Below, one piece after another: positions 38,201 to 51,385 of a DNA stretch of 64,000 nt (its first letter is position 1; each line of letters opens with the position of its first letter). A program made the translations under genes and the position numbers. The DNA is taken from assembly GCF_910591885.1 (NCBI RefSeq), contig NC_063281.1, forward strand, positions 6,110,700 to 6,174,699, given 5' to 3'. This DNA comes from Bombus terrestris. Its lineage: Eukaryota; Arthropoda; Insecta; Hymenoptera; Apidae. The notes below the pieces were generated by a model, which saw nothing but the letters and a program-made list of their open reading frames with translations, ran no database searches and was not told the origin of the DNA.

Positions 38201-38694
38201 GTCACTAAATCTCCGTAAAAGCACTTGAGATCCGAGGCGGATATTGGTAAATCGTTCGAACTCGATTTTTATATTCTAGATGATGGATATAAGGTTATAG
38301 CGCGTATACGTTAGACCTGAATGAAGGCTCATGGCATCAGATTCATGAACGATGATAGAAAATCTCAGTAACGAAATCAAGATTTTCAATATTGATTTAA
38401 GATTTCATTTCAGTATTTAAAAGAATTTTTAATTTATACGTAAAATTTTGGAATCATTGCGAATTCTTAATAAGACGAAATTTGCAGAAAGATCAGCTTA
38501 GAGTAGCGTTAACTTTAGCAATTTTTTCGTGAAAATTCTATCCAAATAAAGGAAACTAGTGTATAGCATTAATTTCAACAATAAAATTAAAAGAAGATTA
38601 GGCATACACGACATAGAACGTATTTCAGGTATAAATACAATTATTAACTAAAATGTTAGCAAATTAACGGCAATAACAGATGTACTTAATCTGT
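31972..38694. other. Long non-coding stretch
   Basis: About 6.7 kb without a supported gene. It contains a CT microsatellite at 32223-32261 and a moderately GC-rich block at about 35040-35750 whose open frames on both strands are unrecognised. A CTATATAAG box at about 37660, followed by a short GC-rich segment, has no clear gene behind it. Confidence 0.45.
32223..32261. repeat. CT dinucleotide microsatellite
   Basis: A run of CT units of about 39 bp with one TT interruption, followed directly by TATATATAT. GAGA-type runs near TATA-like sequence can occur at insect promoters, but no downstream gene is seen here. Confidence 0.88.
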
Positions 38695-39040
38695 AATAGA
38701 ATGAACAATCGTCGTGTCAAAGAATTTTTAAACTATACAAGATACAACTTTAGGGAGAAGTAAAATATGTGTATATAAGGTCAGACATTGACCATATACG
38801 GGAATTGTACTATTTTATAATTTTTTCTAGACATATTATTATCATTGCTACTTCAATTGATAATCATTTACATTAATTAAACTGCTAAGTAGTTAACCAC
38901 CTTCACTTTTCTTGTAATTTCTCAACTTTAATCCTATAGCTATGGCTATATGATCAGAACTTAACTTTTCAGAAACTGAATGATTCAATTTAAGAGTTAA
39001 TCAATTCAACTTTTACGTGTCTCAATTTATACTATAGCTG
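38695..39040. repeat. Dispersed repeat of about 0.3 kb, copy 1
   Basis: Aligned by eye with 52690-53000: GAACAATCGTCGTGTCAAAG here against GAACAATTGTCATGCCAAAG there, then GGTCAGACATTGACCATA against AGTCAGACATACTTAAGACC, TTACATTAATTAAACTGC against CGCATTAATTGAGACATT, and ATTTCTCAACTTTAATCC against ATTTCTCAATTTCAATAC. Direct orientation. No coding capacity and no clear terminal repeats. Confidence 0.55.
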
Positions 39041-41489
39041 GCGGCGTTATTAGATTCAGATGAGAATAATAGTAGAATAGAAGCTGTTCCTCTAGTAACC
39101 GTGTATCGAATAAAGTGTCGTAATTGAGGTGGAAAAGGACCGGAGTAAAATCTATACTTGCGATGCTTCGGACTTCATCTTCGGACTTAGGACTTGTCTT
39201 ACAACAACGAACAAACACTAACATAGGGTTCTACGTTACAGATTGTGTCGTACTCATATATGGGGTTAGGGATGTACGTCAAGAAGATTGGAAAAGTTAT
39301 TTTCGATGCTATAAATATGAAAATGAACATAGAACTAAATCGATTACTTACTTTGCTAAAGATGAAAAACTATCTTTAAGGAGAAATGATCGAAGCTGAT
39401 TGAAAGTCCGAATACGAAAAAGTCTAATCTACTAGTAAGAAGAAATTGAGTAAGTTACAAAAAGCAACGTTTACCGTTCCCTATCGTTCGTTCCACCTAA
39501 TTGATCAATCTCTGACAAAACTATTTCCTTGAATCGATAGTTCCGTTTACACTTGCGCCTTAACTTCGCCATAAAACGTAATCATAAACTTCTTTCACCT
39601 TTCATTTTAAAATATTCCGTCCTTTACACGTTTTACCTTTACACGTATTAAAAAATGATCTTTCGCCATAATCAAGGAATTCAATTTCTGATTGTTCTCC
39701 AAATTGATATCCGCAATGCATTCACCCAGAATTTTCGAATAGTAAATCTACTCAAATCTATCAAAGGGATTACCTAAATTGCAAATTGAGCCGATCATAA
39801 TTAACTATTGCGTTACGTGTTAAATTCATTTACATCTGGGATATATCGACGATTGTTTCATAGGAATTTCCTGTATGCGTTCATGCATTGAGCCACACAA
39901 CAATGGCGCATGTAACAACCAGAACAAGAGCCTGTTATATCATTGGTCCTGTATATGAGGCCGTATCGTCAGCTTATACCGTACTTGTTCACCGAGTAAT
40001 TCGCGACTGCTGAGTTGCGAATTAAGGTGAATGACAGTGATGCATAAGATTTATTGTTCTCGATCGTCGACCGTAAACGGACTGAGTAGTTAACGAAATG
40101 TATCATGAGAATGGAACACGTCGCCGGATACACAAAGAACGTTGTATCTATTTTTTGCTTATCGTGGTAACTTCCTAACTGAAAGGATTAAAATTTTTCG
40201 GCGATGTGAATATACGAGGGACGATGTTCTAGTTATCAGGGATAAATAGTTTGGGCAAATTCAACGTTCTTAATTTCCCTGGGAGCATTAAGAACTCCTA
40301 CGTGAATTGAATTTCAAGCAGGGACGTGAGAATCTCGCGAAAAATTACCTGTATATCTGCTATTAGAACACGGAATTTGGAGTTTGCACTTATGTGACTT
40401 TCGTATTGCCAAACCTCCGCCTTTTGTCTTTATTAGTTACAATTTCTTTACAGCGATACGCTTTAACATTTGATAGGTTAAAGTATTGCGTACACGTAAA
40501 ATTTGATTTACAATCTTCTTTCACACTTCTTTTTTCACACATCGTTAGTTGAAAATCGAAGAAAAATATTCTTCGCTTAAATCTCATAAAACTATTGAAG
40601 TGAAAGTTTGAATCGTTTTAAGAGAAATTCTATCGATATCACGATATTAATTGAAGATTCAAAGTGACTATTTTTTTCGTCAATTCTAAAGGATTGCTAA
40701 GATGAAACCGTAGATTGTTTCGAAAGAAATTCGATCAATATCGAACGATTACCCTTCGAAGAACAAAAGGTCTTTGCCAAGGGCTGTCCTTTAACTGCAT
40801 CAGCGAAATATTCTGCTCTTGACATTCTATTCTCTCTTAGTCACGAACGGTAAACCTCGAAATCATTTAAATTGCTTAAACGAACGCATTCTGCATTCCT
40901 GCATTTTACATTCCCTCTGCCTTTTTTAAAGGCGCTTCTTGTTTCATTGGGTCACTCGAACACGTTCTAGACCGATTAAACGAGAGACACAACATGTAGA
41001 AATACTCGTTCTCCCAGCAATTTTCGCAACTTCTCTGTTCCACAGCGCACTTTCGACCGCGATATTATCACTCGCAAAAACCGCCACACTTCAGCACATC
41101 GCACACAAGCCTGAATTAAGCTGTGGCTTCCAGCAACGGTGGGCATAATTACGATCGCGCTTCGAATGACAAACGTTTCGAACGAACTTTGCGTTAGGCA
41201 ACAAACTACGTTGAAATAACCGCAAACGAACATTTCTCGGAATTTTTGGCGAGAAAACTAAAATAATAGTAAGAATGAACGAAAAAGGAAACAGTAGCGT
41301 AATATAACGGTAATATAATGGTATATGAAATAAAATATTATTACATAAATTCATCGAATCTCATGTGTTTTCCTGAAACAAAATCCTGCAAAAGAACCCA
41401 ACAAATGTTAGTACCAATCATGAAAATATAAAATTCCACCAAAAATGTTTATTCTAAAACGAAATTTTACTCACACTGGCTCACGAAAA
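39041..41489. other. Non-coding DNA
   Basis: No gene supported. The part from about 40780 to 41230 is less AT-rich and open on both strands for up to 87 codons, without any recognised motif. Confidence 0.45.
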
Positions 41490-41491
41490 TA

Positions 41492-41706
41492 TTAGGTCAT
41501 CCCATAAGTTCGTTCCGTTTTTCGAGCGGTTATATATGTTAAGATTGTTTACATACCTTTCAGTTTCATGAAAAAATGTAATGCCCCTCTCGTTGTACAA
41601 CTTCTTCCCATTTTTCAAGTGCATTGGTCCCTTATCGCCGTATGTTTATAAATCGACACATGAAATGTATACACAAAAGTCGGCACGAACTTAGGGGATG
41701 ACCTAA
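41492..41706 (-). mobile_element. 215-bp mariner deletion derivative, copy 2
   Basis: The same element as 1032-1246, inverted. It begins TTAGGTCATCCCATAAGTTC and ends in its complement with one substitution, flanked by TA on both sides (41490-41491 and 41707-41708). It shares the block encoding the transposase tail on the minus strand. About 45 bases between that block and the 5' end differ from copy 1, so the two copies may carry different deletion joints or have diverged there. Confidence 0.9.
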
Positions 41707-41708
41707 TA

Positions 41709-44346
41709 CTTCAACACTTATCATAGAAAAATTTTATATTTATATGCTATGCGTTATATGCAACATTTTGAAACTCTGTCAGCACTGTCATAACACCGTT
41801 TTGACAACCTGTCAATGGATATTAGGATTACAAGACATCTATTGAAGATATATTTGGTAAAAAATGAATTCTACAATATGAATAATCATCCGAAGCATAT
41901 AATAAGTGTTAAAGATGGTTCCACTGAATATCGAAATCCTTAATACGATGAACAGTTCGTTGTTTAAATGATTTTATGATTTTTACGAAATATGTACTTG
42001 TACTAACTATTTCGTAGCTTCTATAGGCATTTTTAAAGTTATTTTAAACTTTATCAACGTAATCATGATATTCTCCTGGTTCGTGTTATCGTCCCAATGC
42101 AATTTCAAAATGTTTCGTATAACACTGATAACGTATTCATAAAACTCATCTAGAAATGTCCACACACATACTTTCGTAAGTAAATATTCCACCACTTGTG
42201 AGTTCTCACCATTTTCTCTTGCCGAAAGCATGCGTTCTCTCACAATCAGTCCAGCAATGCATTAAGAAAACGGAACGTTCACCGCTGCCACTATTAACCA
42301 CACATTTCTCATCCCCTAAGGTCTGATTCCCTTGCTCGTTGAAGGAAGCAATAACACTTAATGACCAACGAGAAACGGGAAACCGAGTGAGACATTCCTA
42401 CACGTGTATCTATGTAGAACAAGTCTCTGAGCGTATAATTAATTACTGGCACCACGTTGCATCAATTCGAGGGAACCTTTAACGAGGCCTCGCGTAAATC
42501 GTTGTAGCCAGAGTGAAAAGTTGGTTCCGCAAGAATGTAACCGCATTTATCTTGGCGTTCGACTTAAAATCGGGAATGTATTCATCGTAATGCGACGTGT
42601 GAAAAGTCTGAACTCTCCCGGTTCTTCGCGTGAAACTCATTTAGTGGGGAGAGAGAAAAAGCACCGTGTATGGAGTGTTTTCAATGGCAGAAAAGTCGGA
42701 GAAGTACTCGAGGGTTTACGTTAACGCGACTTGTCCCTCTTTAGAACGTGAAAGCTCGCTCCTCACTGCTGAATTTTTCTAACCGTAAGAAAAATTGTGC
42801 GGTGAAAAAAATGAGGAAAGATCGTTGCGTGAATAGGCGAATGGAATATGTGACGCGATGAGGAAAATTGTGGAGAACTCTATTGTCGAATTCTCGGTGG
42901 ACTATTGAAAACTAACTATCCTTGATTTTTATGGAAAGTTTGATGGAAGTAGAATCTATTTTGTGGATTTTAACAAATGTTCAGATTCTCAATACGATCG
43001 CCTAAAGATACTGTCACAGGAAAGTTTAATTACAGAGAATAAACTTATTTAGCCATCGAAAATTCAATTTTCACTGGACAGAGATTTAGAAATAAGTCTG
43101 AATTACGGCATATTTCCGTATAATACATTTTAAATTTTAAATCATCAAACAAATATTTCAGCATAATAGTAATTCATAGGTCATTGATCAATTCTGTAAC
43201 TTGAAAAGCTGAAAAAAGCGGCGATTTTGCAGACGCAATTTTCTAAATTTACCTTGCAATTTACTATTATTTGTATCATTTTGTTGGGATAAATGAATTT
43301 GTAGAATGAAGTAATTTGTTTCTTAAGAGCTGAACGTAAATCATGTACATACAGGTAATGAAGCTGACAAATTAACAAAAAGTTAAGTTATAGCATAATC
43401 TTTTCCGTAATTTCTCAAAATATGGAATTTCCAGTGTTTGAGGAAAATTATTGGACGGCAGACTACATTAACATTTTTAAATTTCAAGTTCAAACTTCGA
43501 ATTATTAAATAGAAATAAAAGTTTCAAAGAAAGCAATCCACGATTAGAATTTCATTTACTTACATTTTTTTAAACAGACACGTTTTTCATATGCTAATCA
43601 CTATAGAAGCTCAACTGGGCTGAAACAAGGCATTTGAGAGAGTTCGCAGTATTTTTACGATTGAAAATTTGTATTAAAAATTTCCATAAACTTCCCATTT
43701 GCAGACTTATTCTTGCTTGGACTTATATCTTGACTGAAGATTCACCCCTATCAGAGCGAGCGATCGTATCATGGATAATAGCAATATCCCAAGCTCAAAG
43801 CGGTTAGTAGGCGTAGCTAGAAGTAATCGAGTTAGCCAGCAGCGCGAAATTAACATAATCTACTTCTCACCCGTCTTATGTGATAACTACTTGGAAATCT
43901 CTTCCCTCGGAAAGAGCCGCGAAAGTGAAGAAGACATTGAAATATATAACACGGCTACATAATATAAGAGGGATAGTTACGAGAGCCCCCTAACTTCAAA
44001 TTACATTGTGCACGTACCGCGATGAGACGAGTCAAGATGGAAACGCTTTCGATTTCCATAAAAGTAGTACGGTCCTCTGTGGAATATGACAGTTCCATCG
44101 ACGAACACGCGTACGAACAGAAAACAAGACTGTCTGAAAAAGCAATCTGTAAATTTATGAGAGCCGAAACTAGACAAAATTTGAGCTTCTTGTTATTCTA
44201 TAACATTTTGTTCGAATCCATATTTGTGCCTGCGAAATTTTCTGGAAAAGAATTTGATTTTGGAGGAAGGATTTGGATTTAACTATCGATAATTGTACAA
44301 TTTCTAAGAAAATCTAAAAGCTATTAATGTTCTCCATATATAGAAG
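41709..44346. other. Non-coding DNA
   Basis: No gene supported. A slightly GC-richer part from about 42300 to 42730 and the frames 42521-42724 and 44022-44282 (86 codons from ATG) carry no recognised motif. Confidence 0.4.
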
Positions 44347-44348
44347 TA

Positions 44349-44562
44349 TTAGGTTGTCCCAAAAGTTTCTTTCGTTTCATAAGTGAAATAATAGATGCAT
44401 AACATTTTTTATTTTATATTATTTTATGGATTTATGTATGATCCATTTTGTAGTAATAGAATAAAATGGATCAAACATGATTCAATAAAATAACATAAAA
44501 CAACAAATGTTGTGCATCTACTACTTCCTTATAAAACGAAAAGAACTTTTGGGACAATCCAA
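44349..44562. mobile_element. 214-bp hairpin-forming mariner MITE, copy 2
   Basis: It starts TTAGGTTGTCCCAAAAGTTT and ends in CTTTTGGGACAATCCAA, with TA on both sides (44347-44348 and 44563-44564). The two halves are inverted copies of each other along about 100 bp each, with a loop of roughly a dozen bases around AGTAATAG, so the whole element folds into one long imperfect hairpin. Its right half matches the copy at 19584-19798. Confidence 0.9.
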
Positions 44563-44564
44563 TA

Positions 44565-47500
44565 TAAATTGATTAACTCACGAACGAATAGATCGAAATT
44601 CCTAACATTGTAATTAAGTAACAAAATATTATTATGATATTTATTCACGTTTTAATTTGAACTTGTATCTAACAGTTACAATATATGGAAAATTGCATGA
44701 AGTCTGCGAGAAATCAGAGTCAATTATAAGCAATCTGAATTTCAAATTTCTGAAGAGAATTCTAAGCTAATTAAATAGCATAATTTTAAAAAAAGCAAAT
44801 TTAAGGAGTCAGTGAGTTAGCGACTTCAGTCTGTTAATACAATGAATGGTCCAAGCACGATGCGAATATTTATAGAGCATAAAGAAGTTTAAAGAGACTA
44901 AAAAGAAGATCTTGATACACTTACATTCTGAGGGAAATTTTACTAATACAAATATATAACACGATCATTTTACTGGTGAGAATGAGATATTACTGTATCT
45001 GACCATATGTTATGGGGTCAAATTGTAAATCTAAAGCGATATTATCTTCTTACAAGTAATTAACATATATACCGATTGGTTTTGAATTATTCGGAAAATT
45101 ATTTGTCGAAGTGGCAACAACAGCTTTCAACGAGTTTGATCAAGTGATATACGAGAATTAATAACGTGTTAACACAAGCTGCGTCAATATTTACGACCAT
45201 GGAGTAATTAATTACATACTTAGTAATTGGTTACTAAATTTGAATCTACCTCGACACTGTCAACCAAAGATATATAAATTATCTGCGGTTGCTTGTTCAT
45301 TCAGGAGCTAATTATTAGAACTGAATGTATCTTTTGAGTCCAAAAGGAAAAGTCTGTAATTATTACCTAGCGTGTATTATACATAAAACATCATAGTAAA
45401 TAGAATAAAAGATTCATAATATGCATAGATATTTATATACTATTTAATATTCCAGATAGTTACTAGGTTATAAGATATGAAATTTTTGATCTCGTATCAA
45501 CTTCTATAATATTTCTACCTTCATAAACGTATATCCTTTTAAAGCTGAGAATTTTCTTTCATATACGATTTTAATTTTTTAACATTTACGCATGTAACGA
45601 AAGATGTACCTTTGAGATGTACTTTTTAGGATGCAATAAAGTGTAGATCGTGAAACTTCGGATATATGTTAAACAAGCAGTTGAAGTATGTAGTTGCAAT
45701 GTAAGTAACTAATTACAATTTATATAAGAATAACAATCTAGTTGGTTATTATTTTACAATATTATTTTTGTCACTATTTTTTGTAAAGATTATCCAAAAA
45801 ACAACCCGTTATCGACTATAACACAGAGTTTCTAGCAAACAATGCACGCTCACGACATTTCCACTTTTCATTGTTTATCTATCGAAGCTTTTAGCCAGAA
45901 GAATTCCACTGCAAAAACATTTAAAGTTTCTCGAGATTTGTAGCATATGTCATCGTCTCACAGCCGCTTAAAGCGTAAAGAAAAGTGAATCAGCGACAGT
46001 TGCTATGCCGCAAGAGCGATGAATTATTTACTAGTTTCTCTACGGAATTCTCTGCCCATTGTTCCACCTTTTTATTTGCCGTCCATTCCTTTTTACCAAT
46101 TAACCATGTTAAACAGTAACTGGATTTAATTCAATTATGAAGAATTCAGTGCAGATTGTTGCAAGCAAATGTTAAAACTCGCTTTTCTTCTTAGAAATAT
46201 GAAATAATTTTCATACGAAATTATCGATTATTAAGAACATAGAGTGGCATATAGAATTATTCCGAATATTAGAATAAATTTTCAACATTCCATTTCATAT
46301 TTCAAGCTTCGAATGAAAAAGCTTTCTGTTGAAAGCTTCGAAGTTTGATCGTTATATAATCTATTTCTCATTCTTTTATTGCGAGGATTCATCGAAACAT
46401 TTATGTCGTTATTTCATCGTGCCTTATTTTCCACCGAAAGTAAACCAACTATTTCATGAAAATAAATTCTCTGCATCGATATTACTGGCTTGATATACCT
46501 GAAACTTCTTTAAGATATCGCGTTACGAGGTATAATAGGATGGAACTGTCTCAAACGTTAATTACATAGTCTCCATAATTAAGTCTTGACCGTTTCTCTA
46601 AGAAAACTTGGTCGGATGCAATATCCTTTGTGTCTTTCGTTTGATACGCTCAGACAAGAAAATCGATAAGCTTTTCTACTGCAAGAGAAGATTTTTTTAG
46701 AACGATGAAATAGATTATTGATGAAGATTGATCACATTTGACAAATAATTCCATCCATCAAATCATATTGCTGCAAACCCTTCGATCTTTGTTATGAAAT
46801 TCCAAAGTTTTCTGACTTTTTCAATGTTTTCATTAATTTTGTTCTTCTATTAAATCTATCCAATTTCCTTAAATGAATTATTTTTCATACCATTTTTTTC
46901 TCCGAACGCTTCAATTCGAATCTATAAATTGATTTTCTAATTTCCTCGAGTTCTCGAGCGAATCTACGAAAATCGAATGGGACGACGACGAAATAATTAT
47001 CTCAGGGTGATAAAATAATTACGGGAGAACAATCGCGTGAACAATGACTGTGGCTGACGTTTCACAGATCCATGCTCTCCCTCAACCCTACTTTTTAGGA
47101 TGCGAAATTCAGAACTGGAACAAACGGGACACGAATTCGCTCGAAAGCTAAGAATTGCTCTCATTTATTCCCTCATACGAGAAAAGGGAATTTCGAACAG
47201 CCACTCGGCTGCCAGAGTCGGAAATTAAAGCCACACAGGTACAAATATTATAGAATCGAGAAGCCACGGCAGAAAGGCCTCGTTGAAAATTCATCTCTCG
47301 CGCTTTCACAACCTTCGACCGATAATTTACTTCCAGCTTTATTTCTCTTCTTTGTCCTCGCCCTTTCTACTTTTTTAATTTTCTCTTACTCACCTGTTGC
47401 CGTTACGTTCTAACACATATTTGATCTAAGACTAGTAGCCGATTAAGTTTAATTAAATTAATTAAGAACTAATTCCATTGTGTTTAATTGTGTTTTTGCA

Positions 47501-49194
47501 TTACAGTTCTTTTTTACTTTTTACCGACCACGCGAAACGCTGCTACCTGTGCATATATCTGTGTTACTTTCACTTGTTAGCTAGTCACTTGCCCTCTTAT
47601 TTCAAGCTTTATTTAAACTCCGATTTGCTATTGGAACCAGCTATTAGCTTCATAAAACAGTATAAAAGAGATCAGCCATTGTTACCATGATTAGTCCGTC
47701 ATCAGGTTCTTGAAAATCTTTCCTGGCATGATTTTCTCTCTACACACCACTATCCCAGTCCTAAACAGTATTATTTGTTTCAGTGTTTTTCATAGTTTAG
47801 GCAACAGAAATCCCTAAATATCTCAAATTTGCTACACCATTCATAACAAATACCACAAATTCATACCGCATGTGAGAAAAAAATAACTACAGTTAGTCTG
47901 AATTGGTATACTTGAAAGGGAATTGCTATACTTATATCTTTGCCGTGAAAAATCTCGCAACAACTAAACGTATTAAAATCTCGAATATCAACGCGTAACA
48001 ACATTGCATTGAGTAATCGCGAGATTAGCGTGAGTTCGACACATATCGAAGAATATACCATGGTATTCAACAGCTGCTCTTTCATTTTAACTTTTAAGTT
48101 TATTAATTCCTCTGGGACGTCTCTGAGTCTTCCGTTTCCCCAAAGCAGCAGCTTTGATCGTGACTATCGTATCGTGACACCTCCAAAAGCACAGAGAAAC
48201 TCGTATTATCGTGTTCGAAGATCCATGAAAATAAAGTATCGTCTTCTATCGCTTGAAGGAAGACACGCCAGATTGAGCTGGCTCGAGGATAGCCATCCTA
48301 ATCGAATACATGTCGATCCATCTTGCGTCCTTCGGATAAGAAAGCCACAGTATTTCCATTGATGCACCTGCATGACTCATGCGCGTATACATATGCTCCG
48401 TAAGCTAGTACGTATCTAGAGACTTTGATCGATTGGTTATGAAATACACAAGCACTTTACAAAAGTGTAGAAATTAACACGTTCATAGGTTTATGGTATG
48501 CGAGTGATATCATCTCAGATATGGAGATACTTTATACGACCCAATTTTATAGTATGAATTATAGGTATAAGATTTCAAGTAGAAAGATTCGCCATTTATG
48601 AGATATTAGAATTTTAAACTCGAGCTGTTTAAAATAATTGTCATAAGATTAGATTGTGAATGTTCGTTCTTTTCACTTCTTTAGTTACACAGCTAAAGTT
48701 CATAAGAACTATATGCATTAGCATCCATAGTCTATTTATGATAACTCACGTAATGTATATGTGTAAAATTGTATAATGTAGGAAAACTATTCGAATTAAC
48801 AAAAAACGATTTTGTTATTACACGTTATCTTCTAAAAATTATTTCCACCGTATCGCAAAATATTCTATTATGCTTCTCTATTAATTTTATAATTTTTTAA
48901 GCAAATTGCACGTTATTGAAAATAAGTGTCTCTTGTCAGGCATTTTTATTGCACACATTTTTCCAGCAATATCAATTGTTCTCCTTCTTTTCTTTTTTTG
49001 TCAAGAATTTGTCTTCGCAATGGAACATATTCTATTCTTATAAAATGAGATTCTCTAGTACGTAAATCCTATTGAATCAAAGCTGACAGATATCCCTCAA
49101 CAGGTCTGATTGGGTCAAGTAAGATAAAGGTCTCAAGAGTGGATTTAGTTTTTTGACTTGAATTTCAGTCGACCTTGTTCATGATGTGAAATCC
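44565..49194. other. Long non-coding stretch
   Basis: About 4.6 kb without a supported gene. The region near 47000-47400 is somewhat GC-richer. The 117-codon plus-strand frame at 48009-48362 has no recognised motif. A single partial unit of the repeat described at 49.2 kb lies near 48550-48600. Confidence 0.45.
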
Positions 49195-49217
49195 TATAAA
49201 TCTAACCTAAATCTTAC

Positions 49218-49445
49218 TCAAACTTTAGAATCTAAATTACACGTATAAGCTTTCAAGTAGAATGACCTGTCACTGGTCAAACATACTGATTGAAAATAGA
49301 ACATAATATTTTACTTACCGTGTTGGTTGACTCGATTCTATAATACCGAGTAAAGTATGTGTATGCTATAAAAGCTTCCAAGTAGAAAGAGTCGCTACTG
49401 GCCAGACGTAAGTAATTGAAAATAAATATAGTATTCTACTATGTT
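49218..49445 (+). repeat. Tandem duplication, period about 125 bp
   Basis: Two adjacent diverged units: ATAAGCTTTCAAGTAGAATG at about 49245 and TAAAAGCTTCCAAGTAGAAA at about 49370, each followed by a CACTGGTCA or TACTGGCCA block, then TGATTGAAAATAGAAC or TAATTGAAAATAAATA. A third partial copy (GGTATAAGATTTCAAGTAGA) is found about 0.7 kb upstream. Confidence 0.6.
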
Positions 49446-50749
49446 TATGTTATTTTGTATTTTGTAAGTTAAATATTTATTGGTGAAATGTCCTATAACT
49501 GATAGCGAGATAGACAATAGCTCGGCATGAAAAGATAAGTTCAGCCTTTTTCTTCAGAAAATGAACTTCAAATATTTGCCTGGTTGATACAGCCAGCCAT
49601 GTATCTGGATTTAACAAGAAAATATTTAAAATGAATTTCCTCGAAAACAAGGCATTGTTATTACAACATTATGTAATTATGGTATGCATATATATAAAAT
49701 AATATTGTTCCATATTCTTGATTTATTTTTCCATAAACGATTCAATTGATTGAACTTTTGAATTTCAATTCTTCGCAAAAATGTTGTTGCGTACTTCGAA
49801 TTTATTTTTTCATACAGAAGTAATCCTTTCTCGCTTATATCATCAATTATATCCTATATCAGCCTAATATACATTTCATGCACTTTGCATTATTAAACTT
49901 GTTGAAAGGCTCGTTGAAATAATCTCTACGTCAAAGTAGATGCTATGTTTAACCGTCGTAAACAGTAGCAATTACGTAAGGAAAACATTCTAACAAATCA
50001 TCATGCAGCGTGGCTCGTTCCAGCATACAAACTAATGAGGCAGTTAAGAATTTCTTGCTGAAATGCCGCCGGCAACTGTGCTCCGATAACTCTGCCGGTA
50101 TTTTATCCCGACTCAAAGATTTCGTATATCCAATCTTAGCAACTGCATTGAACGTATACTCGAATATCAGAAAAAATTCCTTTGAAGACTACTTCCAAGT
50201 CAATTCGAAGCATATCTTTAACTATTTACCCTTAATCCTTAACTAGTACTTGGAACTTCTTATATTTCTATATTTGAAATTAGAATCTTGCAAAGTTTAC
50301 GTCTTAAATTCTCGCAAGCTTAGTGCGCTGGAGCTATAAAATTTTGAACTAGTACGTAACCTGAAGCATCCGCAACTTTGAAATCTTCAAGTTTGCAGTC
50401 ACGAACTTCAAAATCTTTCGAGTCTCGACGCAGATTTCTCTTTGAGATTCTTGGAGCATCGAAATCCTAAACGTCAGCCTTCACAGGCACGTTCGAAAAA
50501 TGGCAGCTCGGTGAAATTAAAACGGGAAGCAGAAAGCATCGGTTGACAAAGGTTTTCTTCGAAGTGCGTTTTCCTCGGCGCTGCATCTCGCCTCGACAGT
50601 CTTTTTCACCGATGTTCTTTAGTCCGAGAACAGACGTGCTAACGTTACACAATGAAAAAAATGAATGGGGCCAGCTACCAGGCAGCTAGTGCCTGCAGGT
50701 GTATATTATATACAACTCTACCAGAATAGGAAAAGAAAGAAAGGAGAGA
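49446..50749. other. Non-coding DNA, partly GC-richer
   Basis: No gene supported. Between about 50000 and 50660 the composition is more balanced and short frames occur on both strands (50010-50246 plus, 50467-50652 minus), none recognised. Confidence 0.4.
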
Positions 50750-51385
50750 TATATACTGGGTGTCATAAAATATATGGGGCTATTTACGCCTCTCCTAAGC
50801 CGAACTTATCAACTCTACCTTTTATCTATTTCTTAGTTAAATTACATAAATAAATTACATAGATACATTACTGCTCGATGTTGAAGGAACAAAATAACTT
50901 CTTACTTTTATCAGTTCATAAGAATGTGACACAAATAATAACGATTTCGAAGTAAATGTAAAAAACAGTGTTCGTAACTTTATCACTAGTGCGTGAATTC
51001 TGATACGTTCATGGGAAATTTGAAGATGCAAAGATACACAGAATGCGCACAATATAAAATCTAAAACTTTTGCGGTATTGAATGGATAACAATTTTCTAT
51101 ACCAAAGATCCATTTTTTTAATCATGTTCATAAAAATGGGAATTTGCATAAATATTCGGTCTAATAATCGCATTTTCTCCATTTTACGACTTATGGAGCT
51201 GATGAATATATAGCTTCTAGAGGACACATGTAAATTGCAAAATTTTGGCATAAAACAGACTTGTTCATAGTTTCAGAACTATCTATCTACAACTATTACG
51301 GCTACAACTACAACTATATGGAACTATTGATATCTACAATCGAATCTGTATACAGTACTTAATTTTTTACCGACATCCTGTATAT
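50750..51385. mobile_element. Possible TIR element with TATACTGGGTGTC ends
   Basis: The left end GATATATACTGGGTGTCATA and the complement of the right end GGTATATACAGGATGTCGG are similar over about 14 bases in inverted orientation, 0.63 kb apart. Ends of the type TATACAGGGTGTC are frequent in insect transposons. The interior contains a copy of the TTTGCATAAA repeat family and no coding region. The ends may be coincidental. Confidence 0.35.
51000..51165 (+). repeat. Copy of the TTTGCATAAA repeat family
   Basis: It contains ACGTTCATGGGAAATTTGAA, similar to the left part of the element at 2896-3088, then AACAATTTTCTATACC and GTTCATAAAAATGGGAATTT followed by GCATAAATATTC, similar to its right part and to the copy at 23.1 kb. 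Confidence 0.5.

Noticed and set aside
48009..48362. 117-codon plus-strand frame
   Set aside because: No motif, no repeat association and no coding-like conservation that I can judge. It may be chance.
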